From: Planctomycetota bacterium
GTDB taxonomy: Bacteria > Planctomycetota > Phycisphaerae > Phycisphaerales > UBA1924
Assembly: GCA_030950285.1 (NCBI GenBank)
Contig: JAUZRR010000022.1
Coordinates: 1-43,203, forward strand
Direction of reading: 5' to 3'
DNA length: 43,203 nt
Each line of letters begins with the position of its first letter. Positions within the stretch are counted from its first letter, which is position 1. Below the pieces are notes generated by a model, which was not told where the DNA came from, searched no databases, and saw only the letters and a list, made by a program, of their open reading frames with translations. Of this stretch, positions 23,896-32,506 are shown piece by piece. Both the position numbers and the translations under genes were made by a program.

Positions 23896-23994
23896 TGTCC
23901 CCTCGCTTGCGCGAGGGGCTCCATAGAAAGGCCGTTCTCTCGAGAAGACGGATGTTCAGACGTAGAGCCCCTCGCGCAAGCGAGGGGACAACAA
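23896..23994. repeat. REP/BIME-like double palindrome, copy 2
   Basis: The same two arms as at 4256-4334 (each CCCCTCGC-loop-GCGAGGGG in inverted order) flank a longer spacer of about 45 bases that has its own small hairpin (TTCTCTCGAGAAG). It starts 22 bases after the sulfotransferase 4 stop and ends about ten bases before the next gene. Confidence 0.92.
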
Positions 23995-24004
23995 CACCCC
24001 GACC

Positions 24005-25156
24005 ATGAAAATCCTGCACTACAAGCCGACGATCCGACTCCAAGAGGGTGGTGTCGTGCGCGCGGTGCTTGACCTGTGCACCGAGATGGCCAACGCCGGG
24101 CACGACGTCACGCTCGCAACCCGGGACGCGACCGACGCCCCCGCGGCCTGGAAAGCGGGCGAGCCGGGCTGCCCCGCGCTGTTGCACACGCCGTCCAGAG
24201 GAAGCCCGACAAAGTCCGCCGACCTGCTGCGAGCCGTCGCCGACGCCGATGTCGTTCATCTCCACGCGGTGTGGCAGCCGGACAACCTCGCCCTCGCCCG
24301 CGCCTGCCGCCGTGCGGGCACGCCCTACGTCGTCAGCATCCATGGCATGCTCGACGACTGGACCATCGCCCAGAAACACGCCAAAAAGCGCCTCTTCCTC
24401 GCCCTCGGCGGCACCCGCTTTCTCGCGCGGGCAGCCGTCGTCCACACCACCGCCGAAGCCGAACGCACCCAGGCGACCAAGTGGATCGGCGGCGCCCCGG
24501 CCGAGGTGGTACCGCTGCTCTTTGACCTCGCCGATTTCGCCGACCTTCCCGGTGCCGGGCCGGCGGTTGCCAGATTCCCACAGCTCGACCGCGACGTGCC
24601 CCGGCTGCTCTTTCTGAGTCGTATCCACGAGAAAAAAGGCGTCGACCGCCTGCTCGGCGCCGCAGCCATCCTGCGCGATCGTGGCATCGCGTTTCAACTC
24701 CTGATCGCAGGCACCGGGGACGAGCCCTACGTCAGCCGCGTCCGGGCATTGCGCGACCAGCTCGGCTTACAAAACCACGCCGAGTTTCTCGGCTTTGTCA
24801 GCGGCATCGAAAAAGTCTCGCTCTATCAAGCGTCCACACTCTTCGTCCTGCCCACGAGCCAGGAAAACTTCGGCTTTGTCTACTTCGAGGCCCTCGCCTC
24901 GGGGTGCCCGGTCGTGACGACAAAGGGCACCGACACCTGGCCGGAGATCGAACAGAGCGGCGGCGGCGTCATCGCTCGCGGCGAGCCCGAGCCCTTCGCC
25001 GACGCGATCGCCCGCTTGCTGGCTGAGGGAGACACCGCGATTGCCGAACGCGCCCGCTGCGCCCGCGAATGGACGCTCGACGCCTTCCAACCCGCCCGCA
25101 TCGTCGCGGCCTACGAAGCCCTCTACGCCAAAGCGGCCGGAAAGGAACGCCCATGA
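24005..25156 (+). CDS. GT4-family glycosyltransferase
   Basis: A 383-residue GT-B glycosyltransferase. The N-terminal Rossmann domain begins MKILHYKPTIRLQEGGVVRA and includes VVHLHAVWQPDNLALA and VSIHGMLDDW. The donor domain has LFLSRIHEKKGVDRLL and the E-x7-E motif region SQENFGFVYFEALASGCPVV (the two Glu contact the donor phosphate/sugar). Its stop overlaps the next sulfotransferase start by four bases (25153-25156). It probably adds a sugar to the lipid-linked repeat unit in the cytoplasm. Confidence 0.92.
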   Translation: MKILHYKPTIRLQEGGVVRAVLDLCTEMANAGHDVTLATRDATDAPAAWKAGEPGCPALLHTPSRGSPTKSADLLRAVADADVVHLHAVWQPDNLALARACRRAGTPYVVSIHGMLDDWTIAQKHAKKRLFLALGGTRFLARAAVVHTTAEAERTQATKWIGGAPAEVVPLLFDLADFADLPGAGPAVARFPQLDRDVPRLLFLSRIHEKKGVDRLLGAAAILRDRGIAFQLLIAGTGDEPYVSRVRALRDQLGLQNHAEFLGFVSGIEKVSLYQASTLFVLPTSQENFGFVYFEALASGCPVVTTKGTDTWPEIEQSGGGVIARGEPEPFADAIARLLAEGDTAIAERARCAREWTLDAFQPARIVAAYEALYAKAAGKERP

Positions 25157-26031
25157 GCCCGCCTCCACCCACCCCACCCACCCCACCCACACGCCTGCAC
25201 CCACTCACCCCCTGGCTGCGGCGGATCAGCAACCGCCTCACCCGGTGGACCGTCCTGCACCACGGCAGCGCCTTCCCGATCTACGTCATCGCTGAATACC
25301 CCAAAAGCGGCGGCACCTGGCTGGGGCGCATGGTCGCCGACACGCTCCGCCTGCCCTTCCCGCGCCACTCCAACATGCCCATCGCGATGACCTCGGTTGT
25401 TCACAACCACTGGAAATACGACCCGAAACTCAACGAGCGCACGATCTATCTCTACCGCGACGGCCGCGACGTCATGACCAGCTTCTACTTCCACCGCATG
25501 CGCTGGATCGCCAACGGGGCTGCCCACTACCGCAAACGCGCAGCCCTCTACGAGGGGCTCTTCGGCAAGGGCTACGACCCCGCCGACAGCAAGAAGCACA
25601 TGGCAAGGTTCATCGAGCACGAGTTTGCCAACCCCCGGGACTGCCGGCAGAACTGGCGCGACCACCTCTCCGAGTGGTTCGGACCCGGCGACGACGCCAC
25701 CGGCAGACCCGGCATCGCGTATGTCAGCTACGAGCAGCTCCGCGAGGACTGCGCAGAGCACCTCGCCCGCGTCTGCCAAAGGGTCTCGGGCAAGGCCCCC
25801 GACCCCTGGCTGGTCGAGAAGGCGGTCGAGAGCTGGTCGATGCAGCGCGCCACCGGCCGCAAGCCGGGGCAGGAGAGCCGGGGGGAACTCGTCCGCAAGG
25901 GGGTCGTCGGCGACTGGGTCAACCACTTCAGCAAAGAAGCAGCCGAGCTTTTTGACCAGCTGGCCGGGGATGTCCTGGTCCGGCTGGGGTTTGAGGCAGA
26001 CCGAAACTGGGTGGACCGCCACGAACTCTGA
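25153..26031 (+). CDS. PAPS-dependent sulfotransferase 5 (SULT type)
   Basis: A 292-residue sulfotransferase of the Sulfotransfer_1 family. After a Pro-rich start, YPKSGGTWLGRM (49-60) is the phosphosulfate loop, LYRDGRDVMTSFYF (100-113) the 3'-phosphate site, and LVRKGVVGDWVNHF (246-259) the C-terminal RKGxxGDW signature. It resembles sulfotransferase 1. The ATG at 25153 sits in an ATGA overlap with the glycosyltransferase, and the open frame further upstream overlaps that gene. Pairing with the coupled glycosyltransferase suggests that they act on the same sugar, which is inference. Confidence 0.92.
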   Translation: MSPPPPTPPTPPTRLHPLTPWLRRISNRLTRWTVLHHGSAFPIYVIAEYPKSGGTWLGRMVADTLRLPFPRHSNMPIAMTSVVHNHWKYDPKLNERTIYLYRDGRDVMTSFYFHRMRWIANGAAHYRKRAALYEGLFGKGYDPADSKKHMARFIEHEFANPRDCRQNWRDHLSEWFGPGDDATGRPGIAYVSYEQLREDCAEHLARVCQRVSGKAPDPWLVEKAVESWSMQRATGRKPGQESRGELVRKGVVGDWVNHFSKEAAELFDQLAGDVLVRLGFEADRNWVDRHEL

Positions 26032-26171
26032 CCCGAACCCCGATCCCGCATCAAGCCCGCCCGCCCCTTCGCCGATAACACCCACGAACCCCGCTCGCCC
26101 GGGCCCGTAGTATCCCGCTCTCCCGAACCACAATCCCTTTCCTCCCTGACAGACACAGACCCCAGAACCGC

Positions 26172-27584
26172 ATGGCAACCCTCGTTGGAATCTATCTCAC
26201 GCTCTTGGCGTTCTCGCTGGTCGGGCTGATGTACGTCCAGGCCCGCGCCGGCAAGGTCGACCTGCTCTGCACCCGCAACTTCTTCATCCTCGGGTTCATC
26301 ATCTTTCAGCTCACCGGCGGGGCTGCGAGCCTCTTCTTCGACGAGTACGGCTACTTCCGCATCCAGAACTTCACACTCACCCCCGTGATCTACGCGATCA
26401 TGTCCACCATCTTCACGGTGCTCCTCCTGCTCTTCTACAGCAAGGGCTGGATCACCGCCAAACTCGCCCAGAGGTTCCGCCTCCAGCCCGTCGCAGCCGG
26501 GGCGGGCAGCCTGCTCACACTCGCGTGGGTCTTCATCGGCGTCGGCATCGCCTTCCGGTTCGGGTTTGTCTACATCCCCATCATCGGCGGCGGGTTCGAC
26601 ATGCTCGGCAACGGCATGCTCGCCGCGGCTGCGGGCATGGCGACCTGGGCGGCCGTCAGCCGACTCTCCAACCCCTTCGTCCTGCTCCTCACCCTCGCGG
26701 TGATCGGCGTGGCCGGCATCGTGACCATCGCCGGCGACTTCGGCCGCCGCGACCTCCTCGGCGTCATCGGGTGCATCGGGTGGGCCGCGTTCCACGGCTA
26801 CTGGAAGCACCTCGGGTTCAAGGCCGCGTGGTGGCGCCTCGTCGTCGTTGGCTCGGCGGGGTTCCTCTTCCTCGCCGCGTTCACCGCGGCCCGCGAGGGC
26901 AACTTCCGCGACAAATCCGCAACCGACATCCTCGCGTCACTCCAGGGCGCCGACGTCGGCTCCGGCGCGTGGGACCTCATCACCGGCCAGAACGCCGGCG
27001 CCAACAGCATGTGGGTCATCGAGCAATACCCCAAAAATCGCGACTTCGACACCCTCCACACCCTCCGCAGCGTGCTCTACTTCCCGATCCCACGAACATT
27101 CGCACCCAACAAGCCCATCGCGCTGGCCCTCTCCATGCCCGACGACGCGGGAATCCGCAACAAACCAGAGAACTGGAACATCGGCCCGGGCATCATCGGG
27201 CACATCGCCCACGACAACGGCTGGATCGCGATGATCCCCTACGCACTCCTCATCGGGCTCTACCTCCGCTTCTTTGACGAAATCGTCCGCCAGAACCCGC
27301 TCAACCCCTTCGCCATCCTGCCCATGGGTGTCGCGCTCGGCCAGTTCATCGGCATGCCGCGCGGCGAGTTCGCCCTCTTCTTTGTCCTCAGCATCGTCTA
27401 CTCCTTCGGCACCTTCGCGGTCATGATGTTCTGCTACCAGGGCATGAAGATCCTCGGCTGGACCATCCGCCCCGACACCGAAGCCGAGCTCTACGACGAA
27501 AAACTCGCCGAGACCTACGGCGACGACTCCCACGCCCCCCACGACCCCCACGACCCCCACAACGCCTCCGAGCCCGCCGCCTGA
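26172..27584 (+). CDS. Wzy-like oligosaccharide repeat-unit polymerase
   Basis: A polytopic 470-residue membrane protein with about ten to twelve hydrophobic helices. It has a long periplasmic segment at about 250-345 containing LRSVLYFPIPRTFAPNKP, a motif type seen in O-antigen/EPS polymerases. It is placed directly before the flippase, as in Wzx/Wzy loci. It would join lipid-linked repeat units in the periplasm. The C-terminus (about 440-470) is hydrophilic and ends in a His/Asp/Pro repeat (HAPHDPHDPH). The start at 26172 gives an immediate first helix. Wzy families have little sequence conservation, so the call rests on topology, the periplasmic loop and context. Confidence 0.8.
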   Translation: MATLVGIYLTLLAFSLVGLMYVQARAGKVDLLCTRNFFILGFIIFQLTGGAASLFFDEYGYFRIQNFTLTPVIYAIMSTIFTVLLLLFYSKGWITAKLAQRFRLQPVAAGAGSLLTLAWVFIGVGIAFRFGFVYIPIIGGGFDMLGNGMLAAAAGMATWAAVSRLSNPFVLLLTLAVIGVAGIVTIAGDFGRRDLLGVIGCIGWAAFHGYWKHLGFKAAWWRLVVVGSAGFLFLAAFTAAREGNFRDKSATDILASLQGADVGSGAWDLITGQNAGANSMWVIEQYPKNRDFDTLHTLRSVLYFPIPRTFAPNKPIALALSMPDDAGIRNKPENWNIGPGIIGHIAHDNGWIAMIPYALLIGLYLRFFDEIVRQNPLNPFAILPMGVALGQFIGMPRGEFALFFVLSIVYSFGTFAVMMFCYQGMKILGWTIRPDTEAELYDEKLAETYGDDSHAPHDPHDPHNASEPAA

Positions 27585-27606
27585 ATCCGCCCTTTCAAGA
27601 AACGGG

Positions 27607-29244
27607 ATGCACGTGAACGCCGGGCTCATCCGTATCGCCAGCAACTACACCCGACTCCTCACCACCCTCGCGCTGGGGCTGATCGTCGTCCCCTTCCTCA
27701 TCGGGTGGCTCGGCGACGATGCCTTTGGCATCATCTCCCTGCTCGGCGCGTCGGTCGGCGTCGCGGCACTCTTCCGCGACCTCACCCACCGCTCCATGAT
27801 CCGCGAACTCGGCGCGGCCTACCACAGCGGCGACGAACAACACTTCCTCCGCACCTACAACTCCTCGTTCTTCATCTCCGCCACCGTCGCCCTTGTCACG
27901 CTGCTCTCCTTCGGCCTCCTCCTGGCGATCTTCCCGAAGCTCAACATCCCCGACCACCTCCGCGGCCCGGCGATGGGATTCCTCCTCTGGCAAGCAAGCC
28001 ACGCCGTCCTCATCGTGCTGCTCTCGCCGGCGTTCAACATGTACCTCGTCCAGCACCGGTTCATCAGCTACAACTCGTGGTACATCTGCATCCGGGCCGG
28101 GAATCTCGCCGCGGCGGTCCTGCTCAGCAACCTCTTCAGCGTGCCCGGCGACCCGCCCCCCCTCGCGCTCTACGGCTTTGTCTGGGCGACGCTCGACAAC
28201 CTCGTCCTCCTCGCCGCCGTCGGGATCATCATGCTCCGCGATCGACGCCTGCTCATCCGCCCGCGCTATATGGGACGGGCTGCGCTGCGCTCGATCCTCG
28301 GCACCTTCGGCTGGAACACCGGCGTGCAGGTCGCGATGGCGCTGATCGAAAAATCCCCACCCTTCATCCTCAACGTCATGGTCGGCCCGATCGCCAACAC
28401 CATCTGGGGCATCGTCTACCGCCTCACGTCCTACGTCCGCATGGCGACCGTCGGCGTGCAGTTCGGAGCCGACTCGGTCAGCGCCAAGCTCTCCTCGGGC
28501 GATGACACCGACCTCGCCGCCCGCCGCGTCCGCGGCTTTATGACCACCCAGACCCGCCTCAACGCGCTGGTCGCGCTGCCGGTCGGGCTCATCATGATCG
28601 CGCTTGCAGGCCCGCTCCTCGACGCCTGGATCGGGCACAAAGTCGAAGACCCCGCCGCGATCATGGGCCCCGCAACACTCATGGTCCGCATCCTCGCGGT
28701 CGCGATCGTCACCCGCGCGGTCTCCGAAGGATGGGTCACCGTCCTCTACGGCGCAGGCTACGTCTCGCGCTACGCCCCGGTCATTTTCGTCGGCGGCGTG
28801 CTCTCGCCGGTCCTGGGCATCGTGCTCACCATGATCCTCCCCGAAAGCCTCCGCGTGCAAGGGCCCGCCCTCGCGTTCATGCTGGTGATGTCGAGTGTCT
28901 ATCTGCTCGCCCTGCCGGTGGTCGGCGCCCGCTGCATCGGCGACAGCTACTTCCGCATGCTCGCGCCCGTCCTCCGCCCGCTGCTGATCGCCGCGGTCGC
29001 GGCCCCCGCCCTCTGGATCGGCGTGTGGTTCCCAGACACCCTCGGCACCGGCTTCGTCGGCCAGGTCGTGATCCCCGCCGGGCTCTTTGGCTCGCTCTAT
29101 GCCCCGCTCGCGTTCGCGATCGTCCTCACCGGGCAAGAACGCCGCCGCCTGCTCAACATCGCCCGCCGCCGCCCGCCGCAGCAGCAGCGCCCCGCGACCG
29201 AATCTGATCGCGAGACCACCAGCCCGAGCGACGACCAGGACTGA
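27607..29244 (+). CDS. Wzx-type polysaccharide flippase (MATE/MOP superfamily)
   Basis: A 545-residue protein with about twelve to fourteen hydrophobic helices, opening with a first helix of the MATE-like fold (LTTLALGLIVVPFLIGWLG). It would flip the lipid-linked repeat unit across the inner membrane. Glycine/proline-containing helices and Arg in the first half fit the Wzx family. The C-terminal 30 residues are basic and Gln/Arg-rich (cytoplasmic). It starts 22 bases after the polymerase stop and is the last plus-strand gene of the main locus. It converges on the EEP gene with two bases between stops. Confidence 0.88.
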   Translation: MHVNAGLIRIASNYTRLLTTLALGLIVVPFLIGWLGDDAFGIISLLGASVGVAALFRDLTHRSMIRELGAAYHSGDEQHFLRTYNSSFFISATVALVTLLSFGLLLAIFPKLNIPDHLRGPAMGFLLWQASHAVLIVLLSPAFNMYLVQHRFISYNSWYICIRAGNLAAAVLLSNLFSVPGDPPPLALYGFVWATLDNLVLLAAVGIIMLRDRRLLIRPRYMGRAALRSILGTFGWNTGVQVAMALIEKSPPFILNVMVGPIANTIWGIVYRLTSYVRMATVGVQFGADSVSAKLSSGDDTDLAARRVRGFMTTQTRLNALVALPVGLIMIALAGPLLDAWIGHKVEDPAAIMGPATLMVRILAVAIVTRAVSEGWVTVLYGAGYVSRYAPVIFVGGVLSPVLGIVLTMILPESLRVQGPALAFMLVMSSVYLLALPVVGARCIGDSYFRMLAPVLRPLLIAAVAAPALWIGVWFPDTLGTGFVGQVVIPAGLFGSLYAPLAFAIVLTGQERRRLLNIARRRPPQQQRPATESDRETTSPSDDQD

Positions 29245-29246
29245 CC

Positions 29247-30245
29247 TTACCGCCGAAGCTCGACCTCCACCGCCCGATGGTCCGAGCCCGGCACCTCGAG
29301 CGTCCGCCACGCCGCGACGCGCCACTCGTCGCTCACCCACACGTCATCAATCGCTGCCCGCAACGGCCAGGGCAACCACGCCGGGTACGTCCCATCAAGC
29401 ACGAGCACCGGCTTGCTCCGCCTGACCCCCAGCCCCGAGACCAGCCGCCGGCTCCGGCCACCGGTCGGCGTTGAGTTCAGGTCCGCCAGCACGAGCAACG
29501 GCTCGCCCGGCGCTCGCTCCCGAACCGTCTCGATCGCAACCTCCAGCAACTCGTTGCCCCGCCGCCACCGCGCCGGCGTGCGCGGCGATTGCGGGTGCAG
29601 CACCAGCACCACAAACGGGCCGTCCTCGTGCAACACCCGCACCAGCCGCAGCGCCCGCCTCGGATCGCCCGCCGGCAGGTCAGCACGCACAAGCAACGGC
29701 TCGAGCGGCCACGCGCTCAGGATCAGCCGTGTGTTGGTCAGCCGCCACGGGGGCACGTCCCGGTACGGATACCGCAGCAACATCTCCGGATCAATCCGCA
29801 ACCGATCCAGCACGTCGCCCGACGCCTCGGTGAGCGCCACCACCCCCGCCCCGCTCTGTCGCAGCAGCGCCAGCACCTCGTCGGGCGTCGCGCCCCCGGT
29901 CTGCGCGTTGCACTGCAACACCCCCAACGCGCCACCCCCGCGCTCCCCGAGGCCGTCATCCCGAGCCGCCCGCCCGGCCTGCATCCACCATCCGACCGCC
30001 CCAAGCTGCGCAACCGCCGCGATCGCCACCAGCAACCGGGCGCGTCGGGACCCCCAAAGCGCCACACACACCGCTGCCACGACCGGGAACACGACCGACC
30101 ATGCAACAAAATTTGCAGCCAGATCACACCCCCAACACCACCCAGCCATCGGGACACCCGCCGCCCACACCAGCCCGGCTATGCTCAAGACACCCGCCAA
30201 GACCGAGCGGAAACGCCGTTTCTTTGTGCTCTTCTCTGACACCAA
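29247..30245 (-). CDS. Membrane-anchored endonuclease/exonuclease/phosphatase-family protein
   Basis: A 332-residue protein with three N-terminal transmembrane helices (about 15-37, 44-64 and 70-88), then an EEP domain. Motifs: the Asn in VLQCNAQTG, the metal Glu in VALTEASG, LHPQS in place of the usual catalytic-His segment, LADLNSTP, and PGSDHRAVEVEL at the C-terminus. Homologues occur widely in planctomycetes and proteobacteria next to envelope genes; their substrate is undefined. The domain should face the periplasm if the three helices are correct. It diverges from the secreted protein at 30416. Confidence 0.85.
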   Translation of the reverse strand: MVSEKSTKKRRFRSVLAGVLSIAGLVWAAGVPMAGWCWGCDLAANFVAWSVVFPVVAAVCVALWGSRRARLLVAIAAVAQLGAVGWWMQAGRAARDDGLGERGGGALGVLQCNAQTGGATPDEVLALLRQSGAGVVALTEASGDVLDRLRIDPEMLLRYPYRDVPPWRLTNTRLILSAWPLEPLLVRADLPAGDPRRALRLVRVLHEDGPFVVLVLHPQSPRTPARWRRGNELLEVAIETVRERAPGEPLLVLADLNSTPTGGRSRRLVSGLGVRRSKPVLVLDGTYPAWLPWPLRAAIDDVWVSDEWRVAAWRTLEVPGSDHRAVEVELRR

Positions 30246-30415
30246 CGGCTCCTGGAGCTGTCAAGCAATCTGCGCGGAATGATTGCACCGTCCGGCGGCA
30301 CGTCCGCGCATCTCAACGTGAGCGTGCAAGAGCATACCGCGGCCCGTCAAGTCCACCCGCCGCCTTCAAGGAGCACACCGTGCAACGACGATCAACACTG
30401 CGGAGGGTTCTCTTC

Positions 30416-32428
30416 ATGGCACGACGCACCGCAAGTATCACTCTGTCCGCCGCATTCCTGTTCGCAGCCGCGGGCTCGTTCCCGGGCTGCGCCCTGGGGC
30501 AGTCCAGCCAAGGAGGCGGCGTGGTCAGCTCCACACCCGACGTCGCCAAAGACACCGGAGGAGGAGGAGGAGAAGACGACAACAACGGCCGCAGCGACAA
30601 CTCGAGCGGCACCTACTCCACCCAGTACGACGGCACCATGCTCACACTCGTCTCCGACGCCACCGGCGAGCTGCTGATCGAGCAACGCGCTCGCGACTTC
30701 GCCAAAGCCCGCGTCGACGGCGCACTCTCCCCCGAGGTTGATGTCGAGATCACCGCCCAGGGCTACACCATCCACTACTCGTTCACCAACAACACCTCGT
30801 CACCCAAACCCCTCCCCGACCTCCGTGTCGGCCCGATCTTCCTCAACGACGACGTCACCTACCAGGACACCCGCCACAGCTGCGAGGACGTCCGCACCAG
30901 CGCAGCCACGCACAAAACACCCGGGCACAACTACCCCATCAATATGTACGCCCCGATCTGGATCGTCCGCAACACCGACCACGCCGCCGGGGTCAGCCTC
31001 GAATACCCCATCATGGACTACAAGCACGACACCCGCTTCTACCTGAAGTACCACCAACGAACCGGCGGCTGGCTCGTCGACATCCGCCTCTCCACCGAGT
31101 CCGAATCGCTCGTCCATTCCGCCTCGGTCCCCGCCGGAGAGACCTGGGACTACACCGTCAACGTCCGCCTCGACGGCCGCAGCGACGAGTGGGTTCGCAC
31201 ACTCCTGCCCTACCGCGACTTCTTCCGCGAGACCTACGGCGGTGTGCAGTACACCCGCGAGACCAACCCCATCAACGCCGTCGGCCTCTCCCTGGGTGTG
31301 GCGCTGCGCGACGACAACCCCTACGGCTTCAGCCGCGAAGACCTCCGCCCGGACGTCAACGGCTTCGGGCCATTCATCGACTACACCCTCGACCGCACGG
31401 GCTGGCCCGAGCACATGATCATCACCCCCTCGGGCATCCTCCGCCGCAACGTCCACCTCAACTACCCCTTCCGGTTTGCCAGCCAATGGCTCGCGACCGA
31501 CAACTTCCAGACCGCACTGGATCCCGACATCGGCTACCCCCGCATCGTGGACGCCGGCCGCAAGCTCGGCTTCTGGTGGGGCAGAGCCGCCCAGGTCTCC
31601 TACGCATGGGACGACGGCGTCGGCGAACAGCTCGACCCCAACTACTCCCGCCACACCACCGAAGCCTTCAAAGAGCTCGACCTGGCGATCCAGGCCGGCG
31701 CCACCACCATCGGCCTCGACACCTTCGGCTACCGCGCCATCCCGACGTGGGACGCCTCACCCTGGCTCGACGCCATGCGCCAACGCTACCCCGGCGTCAA
31801 GTTTGTCCTCGAACCCATGCCCGCCGACATCATGCACCGCCAAGCCGCCGGGTGGCTCCGCGGCTTCAACGACGGCCAGCCCGTCGACGACCTCGACGAG
31901 CTCAACTTCATCAAGGGGCCGCACATCCTCGCCGACTTCCTCCTCCCCGGGCACGAAACATGGGCCGCCTGGCGCTACAAAGGACACCGCAAGTACCTCG
32001 GTATCACCCCCACCCAGCAGATGGTCACCGAAGACGTCGAACGCTTCGCCCAGTGGGGATACCGACCCATGCTCTACACCGAGTTTGACCTCCGCACCGA
32101 CGGCCGGGCCATGGAGAGCTGGACCTACACCATCCCCGTGGACCTCCAGATCCCCCCCGACGACGGCTCGAACAACGACCCGGCCGCCGACATGGGCGAC
32201 GGTGACGAAGACAACCAGGGCAACAACCGCCCGAGCCGAGGCATCCGCGCCGCCAGCAACGGCGCAAGCAAGTCCGGCACGCCCTCCCGCCGAGTCTCGA
32301 GCAGGTCCGGCTCGTCGAACAAACCCAACATCGTCGGCGTCTCCGCAGCCGAAGCACACGAAGCGCTCGTCCGCGCTCGGAAACACCTCAAGCCCGTCAA
32401 GCCCCGCAAGTCCGACAGCGACAAGTAA
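30416..32428 (+). CDS. Large secreted protein, possible TIM-barrel glycan hydrolase
   Basis: I do not recognise the family of this 670-residue protein. The start at 30416 is set by GGAGG nine bases upstream and by the signal peptide (hydrophobic 10-28; cleavage near ALG-QS, or a weak lipobox at FPGC). A Gly/Asp/Asn linker (48-66) follows. Residues about 70-280 look like a beta-sandwich. Residues about 320-560 alternate strands and helices with IGLDTFGYRAIPTWD, VKFVLEPMPADIM and YRPMLYTEFDL, which resembles the barrel of alpha-galactosidase-like hydrolases with acidic residues at strand ends. The last 100 residues are low-complexity Ser/Asn/Arg/Lys. It borders the polysaccharide locus and ends at a strong terminator. 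Hydrolase function is inference. Confidence 0.65.
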   Translation: MARRTASITLSAAFLFAAAGSFPGCALGQSSQGGGVVSSTPDVAKDTGGGGGEDDNNGRSDNSSGTYSTQYDGTMLTLVSDATGELLIEQRARDFAKARVDGALSPEVDVEITAQGYTIHYSFTNNTSSPKPLPDLRVGPIFLNDDVTYQDTRHSCEDVRTSAATHKTPGHNYPINMYAPIWIVRNTDHAAGVSLEYPIMDYKHDTRFYLKYHQRTGGWLVDIRLSTESESLVHSASVPAGETWDYTVNVRLDGRSDEWVRTLLPYRDFFRETYGGVQYTRETNPINAVGLSLGVALRDDNPYGFSREDLRPDVNGFGPFIDYTLDRTGWPEHMIITPSGILRRNVHLNYPFRFASQWLATDNFQTALDPDIGYPRIVDAGRKLGFWWGRAAQVSYAWDDGVGEQLDPNYSRHTTEAFKELDLAIQAGATTIGLDTFGYRAIPTWDASPWLDAMRQRYPGVKFVLEPMPADIMHRQAAGWLRGFNDGQPVDDLDELNFIKGPHILADFLLPGHETWAAWRYKGHRKYLGITPTQQMVTEDVERFAQWGYRPMLYTEFDLRTDGRAMESWTYTIPVDLQIPPDDGSNNDPAADMGDGDEDNQGNNRPSRGIRAASNGASKSGTPSRRVSSRSGSSNKPNIVGVSAAEAHEALVRARKHLKPVKPRKSDSDK

Positions 32429-32463
32429 CCCCGCGACCAACCACTCACGCGCCATCACACACA

Positions 32464-32497
32464 CGCCCGAGGCCGCAGCGCCTCGGGCGTTTCCTTT
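32464..32497 (+). terminator. Intrinsic terminator after the large secreted protein
   Basis: A perfect 10-bp stem CGCCCGAGGC / GCCTCGGGCG (32464-32473 and 32480-32489) with a six-base loop is followed by TTTCCTTT. It lies 36 bases after the stop at 32428 and before the convergent epimerase gene, so it may serve both directions. Confidence 0.85.
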
Positions 32498-32506
32498 GCG
32501 CACCGA

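Noticed and set aside
27595..29340. A 581-codon minus-strand frame opposite the flippase
   Set aside because: It is the same kind of mirror of a membrane-protein gene, highly charged and without motifs.
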